From NCBI GenBank assembly GCA_002315595.1, contig DCHG01000028.1, forward strand, positions 26,988 through 65,189: 38,202 nt of DNA, written 5' to 3'. Position 1 is the first letter of the stretch. Each line of letters starts with the position of its first letter. This DNA comes from Clostridiales bacterium UBA1758 (GTDB lineage: Bacteria; Bacillota; Clostridia; Oscillospirales; UBA1758). Made by a program: the position numbers and the translations under genes. This document shows positions 8,029-15,632 of the stretch, in pieces. The notes under the pieces are model-generated. The model saw only the letters and a program-made list of their open reading frames with translations. It had not been told where the DNA came from and did not search any database.

Positions 8029-9132
8029 ATGTCCAATGAACTCATTCGCCTTGTCGACATTCGAATGAGATTCGGTAACGAAGACGTCTTAAAAGGCATC
8101 AATTTATCAATCAAGGATAAGGAATTTCTCACACTACTGGGACCGAGCGGATGCGGAAAAACGACCACCCTGCGAATTATCGGTGGCTTTGAACACCCCA
8201 CATCCGGCGATCTCTTTTTCGATGATGTGAGATTTAATGATGTGCCGCCGTACAAACGACACATCAACACCGTGTTCCAAAAGTATGCGTTGTTCCCGCA
8301 CCTGAATGTTTATGAAAACATCGCGTTCGGTCTTCGTGTTGCGAAACTTCCCGATAAGGAAATCCGCAAACGCGTCGGCGAAGCCCTCGACCTTGTCGAT
8401 CTGCCCGGTTTTGAAAACCGCCCCATCGACGCTATGAGTGGCGGACAACAACAGCGTATTGCGATTGCACGCGCCATCGTCAACCGACCGCACGTGCTTT
8501 TGCTGGATGAACCGCTGGGCGCACTCGACCTCAAACTCCGCAAGGATATGCAGATCGAATTAAAGCGTATGCAGCAACAACTCGGCATCACGTTCATCTA
8601 TGTCACGCACGACCAGGAAGAAGCCCTCACGATGAGCGACACCGTCGCCGTCATGAATCACGGCACCATTCAGCAGGTCGGCACACCGGTGGATATATAT
8701 AATGAACCGCAAAATCCTTTCGTCGCTGACTTTATCGGCGAAAGCAACATCATCCCCGGCATTATGAATCACGACTATCAGGTCACCTTTGCCGGGCATA
8801 CATTTGAATGTGTCGACCGTGGTTTTTCCGATGATGAACCCGTCGACGTCGTCGTCCGTCCCGAAGACATCAAAATCGTCACCGACGGATCCGAACAACT
8901 CACGGGCGTTGTCCAGACGATCACATTCAAGGGCGTCCATTACGAAATGCTCGTCCGCAGCGAAGGCATGAATTGGATCATCCATTCGACGATCTCCGAA
9001 GAACCCGGCTCGACCGTCGGCTTGAAAATTCTGCCGTTCGACATTCACATTATGGAAAAGACCGACGATCCGTTCTCACTCCCCCTGCAATCAAACGCAA
9101 CCGCGGTCGAAGAAGAGGAGAATGCGGAATGA
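8029..9132 (+). CDS. potA: Spermidine/putrescine ABC transporter ATPase PotA
   Basis: This cytoplasmic ATPase energises polyamine import by the PotABCD system. The 367 residues start with an ABC domain. It has Walker A GPSGCGKT near residues 39-46, the signature SGGQQQR, Walker B LLLDEPLGALD, and the switch histidine in YVTHDQEEALTMSD. A C-terminal TOBE-type domain (about 250-350) completes the PotA layout. GGGGG lies 7 nt upstream of the ATG. The stop overlaps the potB start (ATGA), so the genes are translationally coupled. The downstream binding protein fixes polyamine as the likely substrate class. Confidence 0.93.
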   Translation: MSNELIRLVDIRMRFGNEDVLKGINLSIKDKEFLTLLGPSGCGKTTTLRIIGGFEHPTSGDLFFDDVRFNDVPPYKRHINTVFQKYALFPHLNVYENIAFGLRVAKLPDKEIRKRVGEALDLVDLPGFENRPIDAMSGGQQQRIAIARAIVNRPHVLLLDEPLGALDLKLRKDMQIELKRMQQQLGITFIYVTHDQEEALTMSDTVAVMNHGTIQQVGTPVDIYNEPQNPFVADFIGESNIIPGIMNHDYQVTFAGHTFECVDRGFSDDEPVDVVVRPEDIKIVTDGSEQLTGVVQTITFKGVHYEMLVRSEGMNWIIHSTISEEPGSTVGLKILPFDIHIMEKTDDPFSLPLQSNATAVEEEENAE

Positions 9133-9989
9133 AACGCCTTTCCTTTTCTGCCGTCCCCTACTCCGTTTACGCGATGATTTTTATTGCCGCCCCGATGATC
9201 CTCATCGTGATGTATTCGTGCATTACGACCTACGGATCGGGTTGGCGACTCACGCTTGACAACTACGCAAAGTTTTTCGATTTTTCCAATCCGATCTATA
9301 TGCAGGTGCTTCTGCGGTCGATCTATGTCGCACTCGTCAGTACGGTCATCTGTTTGATCATCGGCTATCCGATGGCGTACATTCTCGCAAAACTGCCGCC
9401 CCGTCGGCGTACGATGCTTTCGTTTCTATTCGTACTGCCGATGTGGATGAATTTTTTGCTTCGCACCTATGCGTGGATGACGCTTTTGGAACGCACGGGC
9501 GTCATCAACACGCTTCTCAACACCATACTCCACCGACCGGAGGATGCGGAGCCGTTGATGAACATCATGTACACGCAGGGTGCGGTCATTTTAGGCAATG
9601 TTTATAACTTCCTGCCGTTCATGATCCTGCCGATCTATAACTCCCTTTCGCGTCTTGACAACAATCTCATTGAAGCCGCCGAAGACCTCGGCGCAAGCGG
9701 ATATTCCATTTTCCGACGCGTCATTTTTCCGCTTTCGATCCCGGGCGTCATCAGCGGTATTACGATGACTTTTTTGCCCGCAGTTACGACGTTTATCATT
9801 TCGAAACTGCTCGGCGGAGGTCAAAACGCCCTCATCGGCGACCTGATCGAGGCACAGTTTTCCCAGTCCGACTGGGGATTTGGCAGTGCCATGAGCGTCA
9901 TCTTAATGGTGCTGATCCTGCTTTCGATGAGCATTTTCAACCGTTTTGACGGATCCAGTGCGAACGGAGACGGGAGCGTGTTGATGTAA
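9129..9989 (+). CDS. potB: Spermidine/putrescine ABC transporter permease PotB
   Basis: This membrane permease subunit has 286 residues and six predicted hydrophobic segments. It begins MKRLSFSAVPYSVYAMIF, a typical first helix. The cytoplasmic EAA loop (EAAEDLGASG) that docks on the ATPase is visible near residue 180. The ATG at 9129 overlaps the potA stop by 4 nt and lies after AGGAG. An in-frame extension to 8973 would lie inside potA and is rejected. The stop overlaps the potC start by 1 nt. Confidence 0.93.
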   Translation: MKRLSFSAVPYSVYAMIFIAAPMILIVMYSCITTYGSGWRLTLDNYAKFFDFSNPIYMQVLLRSIYVALVSTVICLIIGYPMAYILAKLPPRRRTMLSFLFVLPMWMNFLLRTYAWMTLLERTGVINTLLNTILHRPEDAEPLMNIMYTQGAVILGNVYNFLPFMILPIYNSLSRLDNNLIEAAEDLGASGYSIFRRVIFPLSIPGVISGITMTFLPAVTTFIISKLLGGGQNALIGDLIEAQFSQSDWGFGSAMSVILMVLILLSMSIFNRFDGSSANGDGSVLM

Positions 9990-10786
9990 TGAAAAAGATT
10001 GCAAAATGGTCTTATTCCATCATCGTGTTCCTTTTTCTCTATGCGCCGATCGCGGTACTCATCATTTTTTCGTTCAACTCGAACAAATCCCGCGGTAAGT
10101 GGGGCGGTTTCACGCTTGACTGGTACCGATCGCTTTTTCAAAACGATTACATCCTTTCCGCACTGAAAAACACGGTCATCATCGCAATCGTCAGTGCGGT
10201 GGTCGCAACGATCCTCGGCACTTTCGCCGCCGTCGGCATCAATATGCTCAACAAGCGGTTAAAGCGTATGCTGATGAGCGTCACCAACCTTCCGGTGCTA
10301 AACCCCGATATCGTGACAGGTGTTTCGTTGTTGCTTCTGTTTATGTTTTTGGGCATCAAACTCGGCTACCCTTCCCTGCTGCTGGCGCACATCACGTTCA
10401 ACACGCCGTACGTCATTCTGTCGGTCATGCCGAAATTGCAGGCGCTCAACAAACATTCCTATGAAGCGGCACTCGATTTGGGTTGCAAACCTTTGGAAGC
10501 CTTTTTCAAAGTCATCCTGCCGGAAATCATGCCGGGCGTTATTACGGGTTTCATTCTCGCCATTACGCTCTCGATCGACGATTTTGTCATTTCGTTTTTC
10601 ACGACCGGAAACGGCGTCGACACCCTTTCCATTGCGATCTATTCGATGGCGCGTCACGGTATCAAACCCGAAATCAACGCGCTTTCGTCGATCATGTTCG
10701 TCGTTGTTCTTTCGCTTCTCATCGTCGTCAACATTCGTTCCAGCAAGGAATCGAATCAGGGTTACGGCTCAAATAAGCGTATCTGA
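9989..10786 (+). CDS. potC: Spermidine/putrescine ABC transporter permease PotC
   Basis: This second permease subunit has 265 residues and six hydrophobic segments. The EAA loop reads EAALDLGCKPLEAF. The segment SIDDFVISFF is a PotC family hallmark. The start overlaps the potB stop (TAATG). A separate AAAGGAG site then leads into potD 12 nt downstream. Confidence 0.93.
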   Translation: MKKIAKWSYSIIVFLFLYAPIAVLIIFSFNSNKSRGKWGGFTLDWYRSLFQNDYILSALKNTVIIAIVSAVVATILGTFAAVGINMLNKRLKRMLMSVTNLPVLNPDIVTGVSLLLLFMFLGIKLGYPSLLLAHITFNTPYVILSVMPKLQALNKHSYEAALDLGCKPLEAFFKVILPEIMPGVITGFILAITLSIDDFVISFFTTGNGVDTLSIAIYSMARHGIKPEINALSSIMFVVVLSLLIVVNIRSSKESNQGYGSNKRI

Positions 10787-10798
10787 AAGGAGTTTCCG

Positions 10799-11845
10799 AT
10801 GAAAAAAATCATTGCCCTTTTGCTTTGCATTGTTTTGATTGTTCCCTTTGGACTGATGACGGGTTGTTCGGATGAAAACGTCCTGACGATTTACAACTGG
10901 GGCGACTATATCGCCGACGGCGTCATCGACAAATTCACCGAAGAAACCGGCGTCAAGGTTCGCTACACGACCTTTGACACCAACGAAATCATGTACACCA
11001 AGGTCACCAACAGCGACCTCGGCAGTTATGATATCGTGATCCCTTCCGACTACACCGTTCACAAACTCCGTGATGCGGATATGCTTGAAAAACTAGATTT
11101 CTCGAACATTCCGAATTATCAGTACATCGGTGACAATTTCAAAAATCTCCCCTTTGATCCCGATAACGAATACTCGGTGCCGTATATGTGGGGTACGCTT
11201 GCGATCGTCTATGACACCACGAAAGTCGATGATCCCGTGGATAGTTGGGACATTCTTTGGAATGAAAAATACGAAAAACAGATTTTTATGATGGATAGCG
11301 TCCGCGACAGTATCGGCATTTCGTTGAAGCGTCTCGGATACACGATGAACTCCACCAACGACGAAGAGATCGCCGAAGCCAAGCAGGAACTCATCAATCA
11401 GAAGCCGCTTGTCCTCGCCTATACGGGTGACGAAGTAAAGGATAAAATGGTTGCGGGCGAAGCCGCCCTCGCCGTTGTCTACGCCGGTGACGGCGTCACG
11501 ATCGTCGAACAAAATCCGAATATGGCGCTTGCCATTCCTTCGGAAGAAGGTTCGAATTACTTCGTCGACTCGATGTGCATCCTCAAAGGCTCCAAGCACA
11601 AGGAAGCCGCCGAACAGTTCATCAATTTCATGTGCCGTGAAGACATCGCCGAAATGAACCGTGAAGCGATCAATTACTCCTCTCCTCAGACGCAGGTTAT
11701 GGCTAATCTGCCCGCAGATATGCTTTGCCGTGATGCGATGTACCCTTCGGATGAAATCATCGAAAAATGCGATGTTTTCGCCTTCCTCGACAAGTACGAG
11801 TCCATTTACATCGACACCTGGACGCAGGTAATCGCCGCAAACTGA
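10799..11845 (+). CDS. potD: Spermidine/putrescine-binding lipoprotein PotD
   Basis: This is the 348-residue extracellular solute-binding protein of the polyamine importer. A lipoprotein signal (basic MKKI start, hydrophobic stretch, lipobox LMTGC at about residue 22) would anchor it to the outer face of the membrane. The mature part starts with the PotD-type LTIYNWGDYI. VPYMWGTLAIVYD lies further in. AAAGGAG precedes the ATG by 7 nt. A strong terminator follows the stop codon. Whether it prefers spermidine or putrescine cannot be decided by eye. Confidence 0.94.
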   Translation: MKKIIALLLCIVLIVPFGLMTGCSDENVLTIYNWGDYIADGVIDKFTEETGVKVRYTTFDTNEIMYTKVTNSDLGSYDIVIPSDYTVHKLRDADMLEKLDFSNIPNYQYIGDNFKNLPFDPDNEYSVPYMWGTLAIVYDTTKVDDPVDSWDILWNEKYEKQIFMMDSVRDSIGISLKRLGYTMNSTNDEEIAEAKQELINQKPLVLAYTGDEVKDKMVAGEAALAVVYAGDGVTIVEQNPNMALAIPSEEGSNYFVDSMCILKGSKHKEAAEQFINFMCREDIAEMNREAINYSSPQTQVMANLPADMLCRDAMYPSDEIIEKCDVFAFLDKYESIYIDTWTQVIAAN

Positions 11846-11855
11846 TCTTAACTGT

Positions 11856-11892
11856 AAACGCCCCCGACAAACTCTGTCGGGGGCGTTTTTTT
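11856..11892 (+). terminator. Terminator of potABCD
   Basis: AACGCCCCCGACA and TGTCGGGGGCGTT form a 13-bp perfect stem with a 5-nt loop, running into a T tract. It begins 10 nt after the potD stop. Confidence 0.95.
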
Positions 11893-11947
11893 CAAAATCA
11901 AAAGCAATCCGTTCTCGATAAACACAGTATCCGCTTTTGGGGATACG

Positions 11948-11987
11948 AATTACCACGCCAATGCGGTCGCGTTGGCTCGCAATGACA
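11948..11987. repeat. Palindromic dispersed-repeat-like element
   Basis: The right end CTCGCAATGAC and the left end ATTACCACG resemble the short palindromic repeats ending in GTCATTGCGAG that occur scattered in many bacterial genomes. The centre contains GCCAA and TTGGC as inverted arms. Only one copy is in this window, so repeat status is inferred from memory of similar elements. The surrounding 11893-12006 holds no gene that I can see. Confidence 0.35.
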
Positions 11988-12006
11988 ACAGATGAGTTTT
12001 CATCGG

Positions 12007-12465
12007 TTATCGCCTTGTGTAACTCACGATTTCGGGATCCGTCCCGTTTTCGCCGTATTCGCAGACGAGTATAAAGTTTTCATCGGCGACAAGACCGATA
12101 CAACGGTCGTTGCCTTCCCGTTCAAACTGTGCGCCGAAGTAAAGTTTTCGATCGTCGAGAAGTTTCACCTTTACACCGTTGGCAAGCGGATATTCCAGAT
12201 TGACATACTGTCCCGGAAGCGCAAACAGTTCTTTCACGTGGTCGGGTAGTTCCTTGATTTTGAGGGCGTCGATCTCCTTAATGAGTTGATTTTTTAACTC
12301 GCAATTGCCGTTGCACAAAGCACAGTTTTCCTGCTTTTTCGACAAGCAACAGTCAGCAAGAAAGCATTTCGTGCCAAACGGCGCACCGCCCGACTCGACA
12401 CAGCCCTTGCACCGACCGCTGAACGTACATTCTTCGCAATTTGCGCCGCAATAAGTTTTTTTCAT
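12007..12465 (-). CDS. DUF3795 cysteine-rich protein
   Basis: This 152-residue protein matches the DUF3795 type by its N-terminal cysteine array. YCGANCEECTFSGRC is followed by CKGC and several more Cys in the first 65 residues. The C-terminal half has no cysteines and may be a separate small fold. Function is unknown; the cysteines suggest metal or iron-sulfur binding. The ATG at 12465 lies 7 nt after AAAGG; the in-frame GTG at 12474 is within the ribosome site and less likely. The gene stands alone on the minus strand, convergent with potABCD. Confidence 0.8.
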   Translation of the reverse strand: MKKTYCGANCEECTFSGRCKGCVESGGAPFGTKCFLADCCLSKKQENCALCNGNCELKNQLIKEIDALKIKELPDHVKELFALPGQYVNLEYPLANGVKVKLLDDRKLYFGAQFEREGNDRCIGLVADENFILVCEYGENGTDPEIVSYTRR

Positions 12466-12479
12466 ATTTTTCACCTTTC

Positions 12480-12606
12480 TTTACATTCTTTTCGTCGAAA
12501 AGGCCCTTGTGAGACAGTCTTAATAAATCCCATTGACAGAAACAGATGATACAGGATCGGGTTGTGCCGATCCACCGAAATCACGGCGATCCTGCCACAA
12601 CGAATG
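12480..12606 (-). pseudogene. Possible remnant of a GNAT acetyltransferase C-terminus
   Basis: One minus-strand frame reads VISVDRHNPILYHLFLSMGF. This resembles the C-terminal NPA-LYEKLGF segment of GNAT acetyltransferases. There is no start codon, no acetyl-CoA loop, and an upstream in-frame stop, so any gene would be only a scrap. The match is by eye and could be chance. The same region holds overlapping inverted repeats around CAGGATCG. Confidence 0.2.
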
Positions 12607-12626
12607 ATAACATTATTTCAGCCAAC

Positions 12627-12655
12627 AAAAAAGAGACTCGGTGAGCCTCTTTTTT
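12627..12655 (-). terminator. Terminator of the aspartate kinase gene
   Basis: AAGAGACTC and GAGCCTCTT form a stem with one mismatch, flanked by A and T runs. It lies about 19 nt beyond the stop of the minus-strand aspartate kinase gene. Confidence 0.75.
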
Positions 12656-12673
12656 AACGATAATTTCAATCGC

Positions 12674-14023
12674 TTATTTTTCGAAAACAGCATTGTAGAT
12701 CGCACGGACTGCTTTATCGACTTCGCCCGTATAGACGGCGAACAGCATACTGACCTCACTTGAACCCTGCGAGATCATTTCGATATTGACGCCTGCCTGA
12801 GCAAGTGCGGTGGTGACCTTTGCGGCGATACCGACCGCGTTCGACATACTTTCGCCGACGACCATAACAAGACTCAGACCGTGTTCGACGGAAACCTCAT
12901 CCACGTTGAGTTCATTTTTCAGCCGATAAATAATTTTGTCAATCTTTTCTTCCGAAAGTTGGTTGGAACGCATAATGACCGACATATCGTCGATCCCCGT
13001 CGGAGTATGTTCGTAGGAGATCTTTTCATCTTCGAGAATACCGAGAACGCGGCGACCGAAGCCGATCTCACGGTTCATCAGGTATTTGCTGATGTCAATG
13101 CAGGAGAAACCGTCATCGCTTGCGATGCCGACGACGGTCGGGTTCGAATGTTCACGCGTCTGAACGATGAGCGTACCCGGGCAGGTCGGATTGTTGACGT
13201 TTTTGATATTAACCGGGATGCCGAGTTTATACACCGGACGGAGTGCTTCTTCCTGATAGACATTAAAGCCGGCGTAGGAAAGTTCGCGCATTTCGCGGTA
13301 GGTGATTTTGAGGATCGGGACAGGGTTTGAAACGACCTTCGGATTGACGGCATAAACGAAGTCGACATCCGTGAAGTTTTCGTAAAGATCGGCGCGGACG
13401 GCGGCGGCAATGATCGCGCCCGTGATATCGGATCCGCCACGCGGAAAGGTGACGACATCGCCGGATTTCGAATAACCGAAGAAGCCGGGGAAAATAAGAA
13501 TTCCCGTCATATCGCGGAGTTTTGCAAGTTTTTCATATGTTTCGGGCAGGACGACGGCATTGCCGAAATCGTCGCTCAGTAACATTCCCGCTTCCTTCGG
13601 ATCGATATAATGGGCGTCATAGCCTTCGTTGACGAGATAAGCGGCGACGAGTTTTGCGTTGTTGTCTTCGCCCGCGGCTTTCAGTCGATCCATATACTTG
13701 TCGACATTCGAGCGATCCTACGTCACCCTTTGATGCAGGTCGGCGGAAATGGTTTGGGCAATGCCCGGTACGCCGAGTTCACGGGCGATTTCATCATATC
13801 GCGCAGTGATCCCTGCGATCTTCGGCTCATAATCGCCGTTTTCAAGTGCCGTTTCCGCAAGATCGATGAGCATATCCGTGATCTTGATATCTTCCTTAAA
13901 TCTTTTGCCCGGTGCGCTGACAACGACAATGCGGCGTTCGGGATCGGAAAGGACAATATTGCAGACTTTTTTGATCTGCGAGGCATTTGCAAGTGAAGTG
14001 CCTCCGAATTTCGCAACTTTCAC
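12674..14023 (-). pseudogene. Aspartate kinase interrupted by an in-frame TAG
   Basis: The gene encodes aspartokinase, which phosphorylates aspartate at the entry to lysine, threonine and methionine synthesis. It is complete in length (449 codons before the final TAA) and in frame, but codon TAG at 13718-13720 splits it. The N-terminal 101 residues carry KVAKFGGTS and VVVSAPG. The C-terminal part carries KAAGEDNNAKL, FPRGGSDITG and two ACT domains. The GTG at 14023 is favoured as start, with GGAGAG 6 nt upstream and KFGGTS near the N-terminus; an ATG at 14059 is an alternative. The junction reads LHQRVT-stop-DRSNVDKYMDRL, with no lost or extra bases. The cause may be a nonsense mutation, suppression or a sequencing error. 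Internal restart at 13693 lacks a good ribosome site. Confidence 0.88.
13718..13720 (-). other. In-frame amber codon inside aspartate kinase
   Basis: TAG interrupts an otherwise continuous frame, 101 codons after the likely GTG start. A single base change (for example CAG or GAG to TAG) would explain it. TAG is rare here: among the complete genes I checked, only the ROK kinase at 19934-20899 ends with it. Confidence 0.9.
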
Positions 14024-14090
14024 GCTGATCTCTCCATTCTTTATCGGGACAATATTCATATTAGATGAATATAGTTATTGCTTTTTATCT

Positions 14091-14119
14091 ATTTTATATA
14101 AAAAAACCGCCGTTGTCAA
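14091..14119 (-). promoter_or_regulatory. Promoter of the aspartate kinase gene
   Basis: On the minus strand TTGACA (14114-14119) and TAAAAT (14091-14096) are separated by 17 nt. The remaining leader is about 60 nt to the GTG start, too short for a lysine riboswitch. The intact promoter suggests the gene is still transcribed. Confidence 0.75.
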
Positions 14120-14187
14120 TTCTTTTCAATTTTCATTTTGATAATTATACACAATCAATAAATTATTGAAAGAATTTGACATTCCGA

Positions 14188-14216
14188 TTGACATATTCTT
14201 CGATTCATAATAAAAT
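14188..14216 (+). promoter_or_regulatory. Promoter of the glycosidase/amino-sugar operon
   Basis: TTGACA (14188-14193) and TAAAAT (14211-14216) are 17 nt apart. A second TTGACA lies 12 bp upstream (14176-14181), so the heptamer TTGACAT is directly repeated with a 5-nt gap. The upstream copy has no matching -10 element and could be part of a protein-binding site. Confidence 0.75.
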
Positions 14217-14231
14217 AGAATAGAATAAAAA

Positions 14232-14247
14232 TGCGGAAATTTCCGCA
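14232..14247. promoter_or_regulatory. Candidate operator palindrome
   Basis: TGCGGAAATTTCCGCA is a perfect 16-nt palindrome starting about 15 nt downstream of the -10 element and ending just before the Shine-Dalgarno site. Position and symmetry suit a repressor operator for the carbohydrate operon. It could also act as an mRNA hairpin. No regulator gene is in the window. Confidence 0.5.
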
Positions 14248-14268
14248 GTGGGAAGGAAGGATTATTCA

Positions 14269-15612
14269 ATGAACGGAAAAATGACAACCGTCCGTCCGGA
14301 AATTATTGATGATCTGCTTGTCAATCCCGGTGTCGGCTTTACTTATGCCGAAGGGTTGACCGGCGATCCGGCGGAAGTTCGCAACAACCGCGGCGAACTT
14401 GTCAACAAGTACAAATTTCAAGACAATTTCAAAACATGGAACTACCCGGATTCCGGCGTTCTCGGCGGAGGCGCCCGTTGGATGGACGTCGAACCGCAGG
14501 AAGGCGTCTATTGCTGGGACAAACTCGAAAATCAACTCACCCGTGCAAAACGGCTCGGATGCAAAATGATCATCCGTGTATCCCCGTACGGCTTTGAAGG
14601 CAACGGCCCCGGTCAGGATGTGCCGGACTGGTTCCGCGCCAAAAACCCGGATCGTCCGGAATTCGCCTTCTGGCAGGTCGACCCACACACTTCGGGCTAT
14701 GTCGAATACTGGACGCGTGTAATCCGCGAATTCGGTAAAAAGTTCGACGGTCACCCCTACATTCAAAGCATCGACATGGCGATCGTCGGCTCCTGGGGCG
14801 AAGGCGGCGGCACCGAATTTTTGGAAGACTGGGCGCTACACGCCATCGTTGACGCTTATTTCGAAGCATTCAAGATCACTCCTCTCCAATGTATGCTTCA
14901 TGATCCGCGTTCCGTCGAATACATCAGAAGCAAAAACCGTCCCGTCGGCTTCCGTGTTGACTGTCTCGGCGATATGGGCGGTTTCCACGGCGACGATTGG
15001 AGCCATATGACCGACTTCTATCCGCAAAATATCGGCAACTTCGGTATGAGCGATGCCTGGAAGACCGGCCCGGTTGTTTTCGAAGCCTGCTGGCACACCA
15101 ACGACTGGTTCCGTCACGGTTGGGATATTGACTACATCATCGACGAAAGCCTGAAATGGCATATCACCAACTACAACGGCAAGCAGTCCACCGTCCCGGA
15201 AGAATGGAAACCGCAGGTCACGCGTTGGCTCAAAAAGATGGGCTATCGTTACGAAATCCGTCGTGCCACCTTTGCAAGCGAAGTCGAAGCAAACGGTTGC
15301 CTCGAATACGACCTGCACTGGGTGAACGCAGGCGTCGCCCCCACCTATCATATGTATCCGATGGCGTTCCGTCTGATCGCAGGCGGCAAATCCGCCGTTA
15401 TGGTCACCGACGCCGATCCGCGCAAGTGGCTGCCGGATATTGACATCATCACCAGGGGCTGCGTCAAACTCCCCGCCGAAATCACCGCCGGCGAATACGA
15501 ATTGCAGGTCGCGCTACTCTGTGATCTGCCGGAAATCGGAAATATCCAACTCGGCATCGGCGGCCGTACCGAAGACGGATGGTATCCGCTTGGTAAGGTA
15601 CTCGTCAAATAA
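14269..15612 (+). CDS. DUF4832-type TIM-barrel glycosidase-like protein (copy 1)
   Basis: This 447-residue protein looks like a clan GH-A type (beta/alpha)8 barrel followed by a C-terminal beta domain of the DUF4832 type (from about residue 330). Two glutamates are placed as expected for a retaining barrel glycosidase: E178 in GSWGEGGG and E272 in VFEACW. Other conserved segments are RWMDVEP, HDPRS and LGDMGG. No signal peptide is visible, so it is probably cytoplasmic. GGAAGGAAGG precedes the ATG; an in-frame GTG at 14248 lies upstream of that site and is rejected. It is the first gene of the operon. Its closest relative in the window is 18566-19882. The substrate is unknown. Confidence 0.78.
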   Translation: MNGKMTTVRPEIIDDLLVNPGVGFTYAEGLTGDPAEVRNNRGELVNKYKFQDNFKTWNYPDSGVLGGGARWMDVEPQEGVYCWDKLENQLTRAKRLGCKMIIRVSPYGFEGNGPGQDVPDWFRAKNPDRPEFAFWQVDPHTSGYVEYWTRVIREFGKKFDGHPYIQSIDMAIVGSWGEGGGTEFLEDWALHAIVDAYFEAFKITPLQCMLHDPRSVEYIRSKNRPVGFRVDCLGDMGGFHGDDWSHMTDFYPQNIGNFGMSDAWKTGPVVFEACWHTNDWFRHGWDIDYIIDESLKWHITNYNGKQSTVPEEWKPQVTRWLKKMGYRYEIRRATFASEVEANGCLEYDLHWVNAGVAPTYHMYPMAFRLIAGGKSAVMVTDADPRKWLPDIDIITRGCVKLPAEITAGEYELQVALLCDLPEIGNIQLGIGGRTEDGWYPLGKVLVK

Positions 15613-15632
15613 ACGAAAACAGGAGATTTATC

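Noticed and set aside
12674..14059. Aspartate kinase split by a frameshift
   Set aside because: Counting codons shows both parts are in the same frame, separated only by the TAG and eight sense codons before the internal ATG, so the lesion is a nonsense codon and not an indel.
14024..14083. Lysine riboswitch upstream of aspartate kinase
   Set aside because: The distance from the predicted start site to the coding start is only about 60 nt, far too short for a lysine riboswitch, and no terminator stem is present there.
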